In this document: positions 47,250 to 59,113 of the stretch, one piece after another
Layout: each line of letters starts with the position of its first letter
How positions within the stretch are numbered: the first letter of the stretch is position 1
Origin: Arenicola marina
Lineage: Eukaryota; Annelida; Polychaeta; Arenicolidae
Length of the DNA: 64,000 bases
Direction: 5' to 3'
Assembly: GCA_964019135.1 (NCBI GenBank)
Contig: OZ025256.1
Coordinates: forward strand, 22,947,911-23,011,910
The notes under the pieces: generated by a model
Told to the model about the DNA's origin: nothing
The model's database searches: none
The model's input: the letters and a program-made list of their open reading frames with translations, nothing else
Program-made: the position numbers and the translations under genes

Positions 47250-48840
47250 TGATAGATCTAGAAGCTTTTAGTTTTGAAGTAGATGTGCTAGAGAAGGGGA
47301 GCACAACTTGTTTTGATTTGATAATTGGACTACTGCAAGAACTTACTACTTTTTAAATATAATGAAGAATGCTAATGGATAGATGTTCGAAGATCTTGAT
47401 AACTTAATTATCTCTAGATGTAGGCTAATCTTAACTGAAGGGTTTGTTATAAACCAAAAAAAAAGCTGGGATCTAGCTTTGTATATTACCTTCTAGCTAA
47501 TCTATATTAGAAATTAGTTATTTGACGGATCCTACACGGACGCCTAATGAACTTTCAAACAACCCGTTTGAATGAACACAGATGTTGCTTTGATTCGATA
47601 ATTAGAGTAAGGTTACTTTTTAAAGTAAGCTTATATTAAAGAATGCCAATGGATAGATGTTCGAAGATCTTAATAGATCTAACTTATCTCTAGATGTAGA
47701 CTAAGCTTAATTACATTTTTTGTTAAAAATCTGCCAAACAACAGCAATTTTTGCCTCAATTTTTTTTCAAGCTTTGATCCAACTTAAAGTTGCATGTGGA
47801 GTTCTTTCGCTGTTTTTGAATGCCAAATTTGCGTATAAGAACACAAGCCTAAGGCCTTAAGGTTCATAACAGACAATAAACACCTACCATATCGCTCACC
47901 AATTATCTGCCAATGGCAATGAGCAAAACATTTCAAATTCATGAATTGTCCGCCACAAAAATGAAAACTGGTGCTGATTTGAAACGTCATAAACGTGTGT
48001 GAGCAAGTCGTTTACCGGTGCCACCGACAGGGGGCCCAAGCGCTAAATTATATGAGACAATAGAAGCGTCCGGAGCGCCACTTTTTTTTTGGCGGTGGCT
48101 GTTGACACTGCTTGTGGTCAAAGGTAACATTTCCTGTTTATGTTTATTTTGGTACAGCCGTTGCAACGGCCAGCTCCACGTGTAACTTTAAGCTTAGTAA
48201 GTCTTACATTAATTTCCAGTTAGATCTGCATTAGAAGTCTATTTTAATGAAAGGCTAAAAGACGGTTGTCCCAATCAAATGGTTCAAATAAGTAAATAAA
48301 TAAGTGGTGAAAGTCATATGATTACAGCCTAAATGTGACGTTAGATCTAGCACCTTTTGGATCACCAACCTTGATCTATATTTTCAAAAGCTGAACTAGA
48401 TTGTAGGCCTAACGCCAGTAACGGATCTAAATTTAGATCTGGATCTAGGCCTAAGCTTAGATCTAGAACATGTAATGCGTTAACGAAGCAATTTTTGCCT
48501 CAAATTGTTTAAAGCTTAGATCCAACTTAAACTAGATCTAGGGAACTTACATTAACTTAACTTCCAGCTAGATCTATATTAGTCAATTAGAAGTCTATGT
48601 TACTGAAAGGCTCAGTAAACATTAGCTAAAAGAGTCAAATGGTCCCCTGGTCAGGGTCAAAACTGTTCTATGCCCGACTATGGATCCTACACTGGCGCCT
48701 GATGAACTGTCAAATAGATCTAACTCCTAGGCTAGATCTAAATATTACACAAATAAGTTACCTTAGCACTTTAATGTATCACCAACCTTGATATAAATTG
48801 ACAAAAGCTAGACTAGACGTGAAAATGTTGTAACATCAAC
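47250..48840. repeat. AGATCT-rich region with partial internal duplications
   Basis: Blocks recur in diverged form: GGATAGATGTTCGAAGATCT with its flanks at about 47378 and 47652; a CTAATCTATATTAG/CTAGATCTATATTAG block at about 47498 and 48571; GGATCCTACAC(G/T)G at about 47527 and 48683; and ATCACCAACCTTGAT at about 48360 and 48778. The words AGATCTA and CTAGATC are strongly over-represented throughout. It looks like three or four old copies of one unit of several hundred bases. Confidence 0.65.
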
Positions 48841-50254
48841 GAAGCCTGGTAAACTGCTGACAAATCTGAAACTGTCGTCTGCGCGTTCGACTTGTGCTGC
48901 CACCAAGCGAATGCAGCCCGCGCGCGTGTTGAGCGCCCTCTGTCATGAGAGAGGAGGACACATGCATGTTGTCGCTATGATCAGCGTTTCATCAGTTGGA
49001 ATTATGTTTTTGTATGTGAATTATCTACCAATTATGTATATTCTTTAGTGAATGTGCGGGTTTGGGCTGCATATAAGTTTTTGACAAAAAAATAAACATG
49101 AACTTTCCCGGAATGCATTTAAACGCATGCGCATGTCACACCACTGGGGGTCGACTACCGGTTGATTTTTTTTCGCGCTTTACAGTATGGGATTGAGATA
49201 CAGATTTTGTCAGTTTTTTACGTGTGTGTTATCTAAAGAGCTCACTACGCTCGCTATTATTACCAAAAGCCAATTAAAGTCCCATCGGTGACGCCATTGT
49301 TTTAGCGACTCGTATCATGTGGTTTGGACTGGTTTATTTCCTGTAAATACAGATGGCATTGTCAAAGTATGTTAACAATAGAGCAGTGGACGGTCTGTCC
49401 CTGTCGATACATACAATGCAAACTGCCGGCGTTTCGCGCCAAAGCCTATTTATACTAGAGAGTTGTGTATTGCAACTAGCAAGAAAGAACCAATCAGTGT
49501 GATTGAATCAGGGTCAAGTCAGGTCAGGTAACCATGAATAATTAGCGTTGTGCGGAAATTATTTCCTGTCACACATTCATTACCACGAGTATATGTCTTA
49601 ACAGACATTACCACCAGCACATATTTATTGAACTATGTTTTTCATCAGGGTTTGACATAAGCTTAGCATATAGGGAGTTGTAACCATTGCAACCAATTCA
49701 ATTTCAATTCAATCATTAAATTCACTTTAATACAACTATTTGTATTTGTCCTCAGTTTTCTGAAGAGTGGATTAAACTGTAATATAATTGATAAGCTCTA
49801 AGCTTTAACAACTATTAACCATTACAGGCTTGTTCACAGAAAAAATGGTATTTGACACCGAGAAAAGTTAATTTATTCATAGATGTGGTGTCTGTAAAGT
49901 ATATCTCACCCACACACAAACGTATTACAGCAGAGACTGACTCAAGTGGGGTCTAAGTCAGTTTCTACATTTTGGCGATACTTTGCAATATTCTTCTTTT
50001 CCATCTGCCATTATTAGAATCAGGTACAAGGCCAACTTTGAATTAAAATTCTTACACATATGCATGTTTATGATTGGTAAGATATATATAAGTATAAGCC
50101 TTGTTTTTGATTAAGCATAAGTGATCTGTTTTATTTTTCACTTTCACGTTTTAATTTCAGGGTTTATACATTAGGCTAGTTTTCATCTCCGAAGCCTAAA
50201 AGCTATGCTTTGCCGTTTCAGATGTGGAACTATATAACATTTAATCTGATTAGG
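48841..50254. other. AT-rich stretch, nothing recognised
   Basis: No exon with supporting motifs, RNA gene or clear repeat was found by eye. Confidence 0.35.
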
Positions 50255-50345
50255 TTAAAACTGACCATTGTTTCTTACTGATTCGGTTAAAACTGACCAT
50301 TGTTTCTTACTGATTCGGTTAAAACTGACCATTGTTTCTTTATTA
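50255..50345. repeat. 31-bp repeat, 3 copies
   Basis: GGTTAAAACTGACCATTGTT plus TCTTACTGATTC is repeated three times with only end differences. Confidence 0.93.
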
Positions 50346-50389
50346 TAACGACATTTTGAATTTTTCGTCTTATGTCGGTGTGTTCGGTT

Positions 50390-50413
50390 AGTCTGTCTGT
50401 CTGTCTGTCTGTC
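50390..50413. repeat. (GTCT)n microsatellite
   Basis: About five to six tandem GTCT units immediately before the interspersed repeat copy 1. Confidence 0.9.
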
Positions 50414-50419
50414 ACGTAA

Positions 50420-51135
50420 CGCATCATCTTTCGAATGCCGTAAGATATCGACTTCCAAATTCACAAAAAGATGCAAAATTGCCATCGTCAGGGTAAGTTC
50501 GTAGATGGGCTTTGTAAATCAAAGGTCAAGGTCACAGGAATTTTTATAACGTTCACAGTTTTCACTTAATCGCCCTGGAAATTAATTCACGGATTCGACC
50601 TTGTAGAACGTCTGTAAATTTTGCAAATTGCTTGGACAGTTTTTCTATTAAAAAATCCAAAAGTTTAACATGGGACCCTACGGGAGCATTTTGGCGGAAA
50701 ATTGTCTCCTCAATTTCTCCATGAAGGAGCAAGTCAGAATAACGACACTTTTGGTGAAACATCACATTCGTATTTGGGCAAGAAGTATTGTATTGATCAA
50801 GGTCACGCTTCCAAGGTCAAGGTCATAGCAAGGTCAAGGCCTTTAAACATGTTTTCTCGCGTAACTCCGTTAATATTTACTAGAGATTCGCTGTTTGTTT
50901 ATGAGTAAGGCGCAAACGCAATATTCACTTAGATTTTACCTCACATTTATAGTTTTCGAGTTATTGGATGATCAAGTTTGACATTGCCAAAAGTGTTAAA
51001 AATCGCTGTAACTACATGAAGGCAAGTAGATGACCCATATGTGGTGCAATATGTACCCTTATTACTGACGTCGTGTTTGCCAAATGGCATCGAAATCGAA
51101 CCATTATTTTAAACGCTAGAAAATACTCACACTTT
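50420..51135 (+). repeat. Interspersed repeat family, copy 1
   Basis: Three blocks are shared with other copies: A (TAAGATATCGACTTCCAAAT, 50441), B (AGTTTAACATGGGACCCTAC, 50662) and C (GTAGATGACCCATATGTGGT and following, 51026). Between B and C lie several AGGTCA half-sites, including TCAAGGTCA. No coding capacity was recognised, so it is a non-autonomous or tail-only element. Confidence 0.82.
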
Positions 51136-51599
51136 AAAGCAGCCTGCTTACATGCGCCATCTTAGAATTTTTACATTTTAGAATCAAGAATAAAAGTGTC
51201 TCAAAATTGTGATGCATATGTTTTATATCTCGTTGAGTCTGTTGAGACACCACACAGAATACCGAACAGCGAACTCACGCGCAGTGACATAAAGCCAGCC
51301 ACCCACTTCTGCTGCTAGTGAACAAATTTGCTTCTCTCTGGATAGTCCACAGAAGAGGTTAGTAGAGAAGAGGTTAGTAATACCAAAATGACGGAACATA
51401 TTACTTTAACATCGCCAATTCAATTATGAAGCTCGGTAGTCCAAATGACTGACGGCGCGGTGAAGTTTTGGCCTGTAACCCGGAAGCCAATGAGAGCATT
51501 TTGCCGGGAAAATGACAAGGGTTACTGACTAGGGTAAGGGTTAGCCCTAACCTTAACCTTCTCTGTCAAGACAGCCAGTGAAACAAGCAACACCTTGCG
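51136..51599. other. Spacer, nothing recognised
   Basis: Contains GTTAG-type words around 51530-51560. No gene. Confidence 0.35.
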
Positions 51600-52235
51600 A
51601 AGGTTGGGGTCAGACCAAATCGTGATCTGAAGGGTCAAAGCGCGATCTGAGGTGTCATCCGGATCCTAAGGCTCAAATCGGGATCTGAAGGATCAAATCG
51701 AGTTTTGAGAGGTAAATCGGGACCGCAGAGGTCAATCGGGATCCTAGAGTTACAATCAAAGTCACATCGGGATCTCAGGGTCAATCCGAAATTAAGGGGT
51801 CAAATGAATAGCGTATAGGTCAATTCCCATCCTGGGAGTGCAATCTGCATCTGATGGGTCAAATTAGGATCTGACTGGTCAATCTGGATAAGAGCGGTCA
51901 ATATGGATAGGATGGGTCAATCTGGAACGGAGGGGTTGAATATAGATCTAAGAGGTCAAATCTGCATCTAGTAGGTCGCCCATTATGGTGGGTCAATTAT
52001 AGATCTGGGAGGTCAAATCTGGATCTTAGGAGTTAAATCTAGATCTTAGGAGTTAAATCTGGATATGAGGTGTCAATCTAGATATGAGGTGTCAAATCTG
52101 GATCTGAGGTGTTCATCTGGATCTGAGGTGTCAAATCTGGGTCTGGTGGGTCAATCTCTATCTGAGCGGTCAATCTCGATCTCTGGGATTAAATCTGGAT
52201 CTCAAGGGTTCAATCTGGATCTCACGGGTTGAAAG
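51600..52235. repeat. ~20-bp degenerate array (GGATCTGAGGGGTCAAATCT type), about 30 units
   Basis: Units alternate a GGATCTGA-like half and a GGTCAAATC/GGTCAATC half, with heavy drift early and better matches near 52020-52230. It directly precedes copy 2 of the interspersed family. A lone unit (AATCAGGATCTGGGTGATCA) likewise precedes copy 3 at 56.87 kb. Confidence 0.88.
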
Positions 52236-52254
52236 TATTCTTTAGAGAGAGGCG

Positions 52255-52740
52255 CAAGTTTTTGCGTTAATGGATGATCAATTTTGACATTGCCAAAAAT
52301 GCCAAAAAATCGCTGTGACTACATGAATGCATTATCTGCCGAATATCTTAAGATATCGACTTCCAAATTCACAAACAGATGCGGAATGGCCATCGTCAGG
52401 CTGTTCGTACATGGGCCATGTAGGTCAACGCTCAAGGTCACAGGAATTTTTCGAAATTCGCTTAACCATTGACAGATAGGACCAACGATTGGGAAGATCG
52501 CAATGACGTTCGCAGTTTTCATTTAATCACACTGACAAATATTTCACGTGTTGTGCCCATAGGTATCTTGTATACAGTCTTGAAATTGTGCAAATCGCTT
52601 GGATAGTGTTTTCTGCAAACAATTCCCAAAGTTTAACATGGGACCCTACGGCAGCATTTTGGCGGGAAAATGGTTTCCTCAATTTCCCCACGAAGGAGCA
52701 AGTCAGACAACCGACGCATCACATTGCGTAGGACATAATA
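52255..52740 (+). repeat. Interspersed repeat family, copy 2
   Basis: It begins with the TTTGACATTGCCAAAA..AAAAATCGCTGT block (also in copy 1 at 50978), then block A (TAAGATATCGACTTCCAAAT at 52348) and block B (AGTTTAACATGGGACCCTAC at 52632). The order C-A-B compared with copy 1's A-B-C suggests a unit that was once tandem or circularly arranged. Confidence 0.82.
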
Positions 52741-52759
52741 TTGACGTCGATTTATACCC

Positions 52760-52992
52760 AGCTAACAATTGAACGTTCCGCTAACGTTAATAGGGGGTTC
52801 GCTGAGGGTTTCGCGAACGTTAACATGGAACTTACGAGGTACGTTCGCCAGGAACGTTTTTTTTTAGGTTAGTTGAACCTTCAAGCGAACGTTCGCTGAA
52901 CGTTCACATGGAACGTTCGAGGTACGTTCGCAGGAAAGTTTTTGTTACGTTAATTGAACCTTCAAGCGAACGTTCGCTGAACGTTTAGAAAA
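52760..52992. repeat. ~82-bp AACGTTCGC-rich repeat, about 2.7 copies
   Basis: Units share GGTACGTTCGC(C)AGGAA and TTGAACCTTCAAGCGAACG. They are dense in the palindrome AACGTT and the word CGAACGTTCG. Confidence 0.85.
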
Positions 52993-53735
52993 ACCGTCAC
53001 CTCACCTTCAGCTTACGTGCGACAGACGATCAAATTACGATCCGGTCACACGAAACGATATAACCATGTGATGTATAATTTGCTTTAATTACCAATGAGC
53101 ACAAGCCTTAATGGTGGCCGTCCCAATCCGCTGGCTGTGGAGTACTCGTTAACATGCCCGCATGGGCGACAAAAGAAACATGAAAAGAAATACGTAGACA
53201 TTGATACCATGGTATTTACTATGGAGTACGATGGTATATTTTCATAACAGTATGATTTTCTTCTAGACATTGTGAGCAAAAGGCATTGTTTTGCTGAGAG
53301 CCTGCCTGCCTAAAAAACTGGCTGGCCAAAATTGTAAATGCCCACACATTTGGCAGGCAGGGGGGTGCCTGGCTAATACCCTGCATGTAGTGATAGTGGT
53401 TTTGCTAATATTACATACTTTTATCATATTCCTGACTTAACCCAGGATTTTTGAATAACCATTTTCTTTCTCAAGTGGTCATTAATAATATGGTTACCTA
53501 CCATTGACCTCCATGATATACCACAAATGGTATCTTAGATAGCCTGATTATACAAACATTTAAACTAGCTGCTAATATATAGATATGTTACTAACATAGC
53601 TGATCATATTATTGCTACCCTCTCCCTATCTTCCAGCAAAACTGCCTATCAAAATCCCACCCGGCAAACGAAGCCAATTACTCCGGTGCCAATTCTAGAC
53701 ACAAGTATTTGCGACCACTACTGGTAACAAGCTGT
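52993..53735. other. Non-coding stretch
   Basis: A GCCTGCCTGCC / CTGGCTGGC / GGCAGGCAGG patch lies at about 53300-53370. No gene recognised. Confidence 0.35.
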
Positions 53736-53895
53736 GTGTGGTTAGTCTAAGATGGCAGCTGTATCAAGTTACACCAACCAATGTTGCAGCCATCCACCGC
53801 CACTCCAGGAGTCAAAATTGGACACTGTGCCAACGATTAGGATGGATGACCCCTCAATCCACTCCTCCCCTACAAATGCACCAGACTCACTTGAA
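53736..53895 (+). repeat. Second copy of the THAP-linked sequence
   Basis: Matches 39735-39925 block by block (GGCAGCTGTATCAAGTTACA, CCGCCACTCCAGGAGTCAAA, GCCAACGATTAGGATGG). The THAP domain itself was not found next to it. Confidence 0.6.
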
Positions 53896-54274
53896 ATGCT
53901 GTATTAAAGCCCGTAGTTTCCATGACCAAGTGATTGATGCATCAACCACCTATATAGACACTGCCTAATTGCTGTTAGTTGAGGGGTGTTAAGCTGGTGC
54001 CGCTGAAACTGCACAAGTACACACCAAACAAACATGAACACAGGAAACCAATGCTTCAACACGCAGATGAATCTCACACAGACAGTGTGACTTGTACACC
54101 AGTGCAACTCATATATATGGCCTAAGTCTAAATATTTCACAAATTAGGTGGGTGCGACTTATTCACCAGGGCAACTTATAAGCCAGAAATTCCATTAGTA
54201 TTCATGCCTTTCTAACGGATCCCGATACGGATATGGGTGTGCGTGCGGGAGTGGGGGTCAATCCTGGGTGAGGT

Positions 54275-54790
54275 ATTCCTGTGTAGTATCTCAGTACCAG
54301 TCTGGTTTAACATAAATAGACTAAAACTAACCTGTGCCAAGGGAATTATCCCTTTGGCGCATCATGTTTGACAAATCGCTCCGAACATCCTCGGAATATA
54401 AAGTCCTAGTCCTAATTTTCCCAGTCAGTTTGTGACTCTTGATCTCTATATACAGGGGTGGTTCCTAGGAGGGGTCCACAGAGGGCTGGACAATGATAGA
54501 TCACAGTGGTGGCGACGGAACCCGAACCAGGGGTCATCCTTGCAAATGGTTTCCTACTAGTTTGGGAGGGTGATACAAAGGATATACATAGATCTCCACT
54601 TAGTTGGGCAAGACATTGTCCTTGTTTTCCTCGGATGCCTGTAGGGGCCAGAGTCTTGGATTCATATGCAGGACGTGGTGGTTGGACTGCAAGGTCGCAG
54701 TCCAATGGGCAAGGGTAGAATATTATATCTCAGTATCGGTCCGTTGTAACATAAATAGACTAAAAATGACCTGCGGTAACAGGGTTATCC
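54275..54790 (+). repeat. Pair of ~75-bp direct repeats about 450 bp apart
   Basis: TATCTCAGTACCAGTCTGG ... AACATAAATAGACTAAAA ... GGAATTATCCCT at about 54278-54352 recurs as TATCTCAGTATCGGTCCGT ... at about 54727-54800. The spacer holds no recognised gene. Confidence 0.7.
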
Positions 54791-54800
54791 CTGCATTTGA

Positions 54801-56039
54801 CTTTTCGCTGAGGCCTCCTACACGGTGCCTCCTATGTGTATGAGAAGGAGAGGGGTCGGTCCTGGGTGTATGTGTGAAGGGGTTAGGGAGTCCATCCTCG
54901 TTGTATGAGAGTGGGGTAAAGTGGGAAATTCCTCCTATATGTGTTACTGAGGGAGGGCCCCAGGCAGTCCTGGATGTATGCTAATGCGAGGGGAAGGTTG
55001 GGGGTGGGGTGGGGTGAGGTATGTGTGAGGGGGAGGGAGTCTATTCTGGGTGTATGACAGTATGTGCATGAGGGTAGGTCTGTGCTATGGCGTGTATGGG
55101 CAAAATGTTGTCATAAAGACTGTTGTAACAATTTGGTTAAGAGTAGCCGACACGTACAATGTAGTAATCGTTTTCGACCTAGTATTTGTGCATGCATGTG
55201 CGTGTCGAGGGGGGGGGGCATAGGGGGCGCCCCCCCCCCTTTCAGACACTATCTGTGCCCCACCCCCGGGCGTCAAAAATAACTGACCTCTTGGTCGCAA
55301 TTTTGTTCACCCCCCCCCCCCCCCACTCCCTGGTCACAAGAATTCATCAGCGTGCCACCCCCCTGGTCGCAATATTTCATGTGTTCCTCCTTTGAAGGAT
55401 TCCTGCACACGCCTCTGACATGCATTCAAGCAAGGCACAAGAGATGAACGGGAATAAACAGACATGATGCAGCTGGGCCTATCTCACAGGAGGGGTGGAT
55501 CCAGACTTTAGGGGGTGTGGGGGGGCTTGAATTTCGCGATTACAGTGCTTAGGCAGCGGAAGTGGGGGGGGGGTCTTGTTCTTCGTCAGCATCAGGCTGC
55601 TGCTCCTGGACATAGATAGGCTTATATATTTTCTGGGGCTAAACTTGTTGGCAGGGGGCTTCTGCGGCTTGACCAGGGGGTGTGGGGGAGCTTAAGCCGC
55701 AGTAGTTCCCCGCTGGATCGGTTAATGCACAGTCACACGCTCGCACTGAACCTGGAACTTTGGTTTGGAAGCCATCAATGGCACACCCCCCCCCCCCCCC
55801 CCCCCACTCACCCACCCCGGCCTGTGTTTGTCGATCTGCGACACTTGTTACTCGTGTAACTCGATGAGGACAGATAGACGTGTTAGAAATCATTCATAGT
55901 GACGTAATCACCGATAATGCGAACAATCAAATGGAGCGATGTCGGTCACAATGTCTTATTCGAAGAAACACTGACAAGTCTTAAATCTTAATAAACATTC
56001 AGATTTAGGAGTTACTGTCTATACAGACGAGGCTTGAGC
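54801..56039. other. G/C-rich low-complexity stretch
   Basis: From 54810 to 55080 a loose ~55-bp repetition of GGGAGTCCAT/CCTGGGTGTATG phrases is visible. Poly-G, poly-C and (G)n(C)n runs occur at 55209-55240, 55309-55324 and 55785-55806. A phrase CTGGTCGCAA..TTT recurs near 55291 and 55363. No gene. Confidence 0.5.
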
Positions 56040-56865
56040 CAACCGAGTTATTTTACCCCTGAACGCCTTCTAAAGGTTGCCGTCTAAGAGCGTCTAACTA
56101 AATTCTTAAGCAAATTCTTAAGAATTTTCAAGAATTCTCAATAATTTGCTAAAGAATTCTAAAAGTGTTTCTCGAAAATTCTTAAGTAAAATGGTTCACT
56201 CTATGAGAGTAAACAATAAGGAAAAGTTATAAGTGTCCTGAGAATTCTTTAAAGAGTCATTAGTTGATAATTTGAAGACATAACGATATTATGTCAATGA
56301 TTTTGCCCTTTAAAGGGATTGCCACGAAGGAGTGACGTGCCAAATATTATAGAAATCGACTCGGCAGTTATTGTTTTCTTGCATATGGAGCATATTCGAG
56401 GCACTACAACGCCAAAACTATCGCTTTAAAGAGTCTTATGTTTAAATGCTCATTAACATATATTTATTTCACTAATTTCGACTTTACTAAACTTTCAGTG
56501 TTTTATATGGATTGCCATGAGGAGCTAATTTTAAGAGCAATCGAATGGGCAGTTGCCGAGGTGGGGGTACACTTGACGTCACTTAGCAACAAACCAGAAG
56601 ACCTATTTATCACCATGACAACAGTGACGACAATGACAATGACAGTGCCATATCCGCTTTTATACGGCTGTTTTGATTGGTCCAGAGTGGGCTGGACAAA
56701 TCACGCCCTGAAGAATTCTTAAAGTTTTACTCTGTAAAGAATTCTTTAATCTCACTTCGAGAAACGATTCTTACAAATTTTCTTCACGGAGCAAAACTTT
56801 TTGCTTTAATAAAAATAAGGAATTCTTTATAAAGAATCTTTGTGAACACGGCCCCTGAAGGATAA
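56040..56865. mobile_element. Candidate inverted-repeat element rich in AAGAATTCTT (weak)
   Basis: Left part (56096-56265) and the reverse complement of the right part (56700-56862) share TTTCTCGAA, AAGAATTCTTTA and AGTAAAA words in similar order, with an unrelated centre. The right end reads GGGCCGTGTTCACAAAGATT on the minus strand. Similarity is imperfect, so this could be an old MITE or AT-rich palindromic DNA. Confidence 0.35.
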
Positions 56866-56874
56866 AATCAGGAT

Positions 56875-57460
56875 CTGGGTGATCAATAGAGAAATCGCCC
56901 AAATAGTTTTTCTGCAAAATATTCTCAAAGTTTAACATGGGACCCTACGAGAGCATTTTGGCGGAAAATGACCTCGTCGATTTCTCCGCGAAGGAGACAA
57001 GTCAGACAAATGACACATGTTTTAAGGCATAACATTAGTATTTGGGCTCGTATGACTATATCCAAGGTCAAGGTCACAGCAATATCAAGGTCACATCAAT
57101 GTCAACTTCACAGCAATGTCAAGGTCAACTCGTAGAGCCTAACTCATATTGTTCATATTGGGTCCAGAGATCTTGAGCTGTTTCTTCAGTATTGTTTAGA
57201 GACAGACAGAGAGAGACAGAAACGCGTTAGTGGCTGAGATTTTTCCGCATACTGAACGTGTTTCGAGTAATCGGCCAATCAAGTGTTAGTGTCGTTAAAA
57301 TTGTACAAAAGTCGTAGTGACAACATTATTGCAGGTAGGTGACCCATATGTGGTGGAGTATGTACCAATGTTAGTGACATCGTGTGTGCCGAATAACATC
57401 GAAGTCGAGCCAGCAGTTTAGACGCAAAAGAATAATCACGCTTTAACATGACCAATCCCA
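56875..57460 (+). repeat. Interspersed repeat family, copy 3
   Basis: Block B (AGTTTAACATGGGACCCTAC, 56930) is followed by a cluster of AAGGTCAAGGTCA-type half-sites (57060-57125) and block C (GTAGGTGACCCATATGTGGT, 57334). Block A is absent. It is preceded by a lone unit like those of the 51.6-kb array. Confidence 0.82.
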
Positions 57461-58096
57461 TTATAAAGCCTCGATACGAAAATTGGCTGACAGCGCACTG
57501 ACGTTTCGGCCTTTACCTTGGTCGATATTGCATGTACACCATCGGGGTCGGCCTTAACATGTTCAACGTAGACCTTTCTATTTCTTTTGGCTAAGCAACT
57601 TTCAATACTGGTTAAGTATAGCAATTTGTTGGTGGTTTCATCAAGTCATGCATGAAGGACTGGTGTCAACGCTAAACATGGCCTACGTCTGGCAATCCCA
57701 TCAGCCCGATTTTCGTCTTCCTTCTCAAGCTATGCTTGATCCTGTCTCATTTGATATGTTGAAAAGAAGTCTGTACCTATAATTTTATCTGATTACTATG
57801 AGTTAAGCATCATGATGTGTCAGATATTATTATAAAATACATGTGCATAAATCATAAAGCTTCTAGTAAGTTAGACATGAAACTACATTTATTTGTGCAG
57901 TCTAAGGCTAGGACTAGATCTGACTAGATGACATATTACATTGATGTACGTTTCATTTTTTCATTTTTGTGACTCTCTTTTCCACTCTTTAAATGCATAC
58001 TGCTGATATGAATCAGTGTTCACTTTATGCCCAGATAAAACAACTTTCATGCTGAACTGATGGTGACCTATTGTGTTCCATACTGCATCCTACCAG
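57461..58096. other. Upstream intron of the EGF gene, nothing recognised
   Basis: AT-rich. An in-frame stop at 58053-58055 and the lack of an in-frame ATG before 58097 argue that the membrane-anchor exon is internal, so earlier exons must lie upstream and were not found. Confidence 0.4.
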
Positions 58097-58221
58097 CGAT
58101 AATGATGAGGCCGGAATTAGGCGTCGACGACTCCGTACCGTAGTCTACGTCCTGTTGGCGCTCTGCTGCATCGCGTTCTGCGGCCTCGCCATAGTGAACG
58201 CCATCATTGTCCAGAATAAAG
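58097..58221 (+). CDS. Exon encoding a membrane anchor of an EGF-repeat protein
   Basis: The exon starts after TGCATCCTACCAG and ends at AATAAAG|GTAAGC. It enters in phase 2 and leaves in phase 1, and encodes 41 full codons. A basic cluster (IRRRRLR) is followed by a ~24-residue hydrophobic stretch (TVVYVLLALCCIAFCGLAIV...). With only short charged sequence before it, a type II signal-anchor (N-terminus in the cytosol) is likely. Its exit phase matches the entry phase of the EGF exon at 60130, which supports one gene. The first exon is not seen. The protein cannot be named. Confidence 0.6.
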
Positions 58222-59012
58222 GTAAGCTCTGCCACTCCCTATATATTCCACCGCAGTCTGTTCACTGAACTGTTTGTGCTCCGGTCATTGATTTTTTTTA
58301 AAAAAAAATTTCTATTTATTTTTTCTATTTTTTTTTGGAGAGACTGTTGGTATTTGTGTTTTATTTCAAATCAACAATTCGACAACATGGTACATAAAAG
58401 TATATAACAGCCGTAAAGCGGGGTCACATCGAAATGTCTATTGATTAATGCATTCTGTAATTCTGAATCCACGCTTTTCCGTTGTTGTGGGCGGCTGAAA
58501 GGTAATACATGTTATAATTTCTCCGTATTTATTATATCAGGGGACTGTTGGGTATGTGCGTGGAAGGGGGGGGGCTGAGGGGTGGGGGGGGGAGGGAGGG
58601 TTGCTTCATTTCTGGGCCTGCGTCTCCTGCTGGTATTATGTATATATAGGTTAAAATCGCTATTTAAAGCTACCTTATGGGGTCCAAGTGGTTAAAAAGG
58701 ATGTGATTATCTGCTCCTCGTTGCCGTGGGCTACAGGTCATTGATATATTAGCCCCAAAGTTGTTAAAACATAAAAAATTGTCAACATTCTTGAGAAGGA
58801 GCAATTGCTAATAACACTGTCACATGAACTATTGCAACATAGCTCCACGTATGATATGAATTGTTTACCAAAATTATTTGCCCGCAACACTTTTTGTATG
58901 TAGCACAAATCAATGGAATCAAACGACATTTCAACAACTAATAATAAAAGAGCAGATGTATCATACTAGCCTAATAATCAATTCAAAGTTATACACAATG
59001 AAAACATAATAT

Positions 59013-59113
59013 GTAGTTTACTTTGTTGAAAGTGCAATCCTTCGTTTAGTTTACTTTGTTGAAAGCGCAATCCTTCGTTTAGTTTACTTTGTTGAACGCG
59101 CAATCCTTCGTTC
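59013..59113. repeat. 33-bp repeat, 3 copies
   Basis: TAGTTTACTTTGTTGAAAGC plus GCAATCCTTCGTT is repeated three times with one or two changes. Confidence 0.93.
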
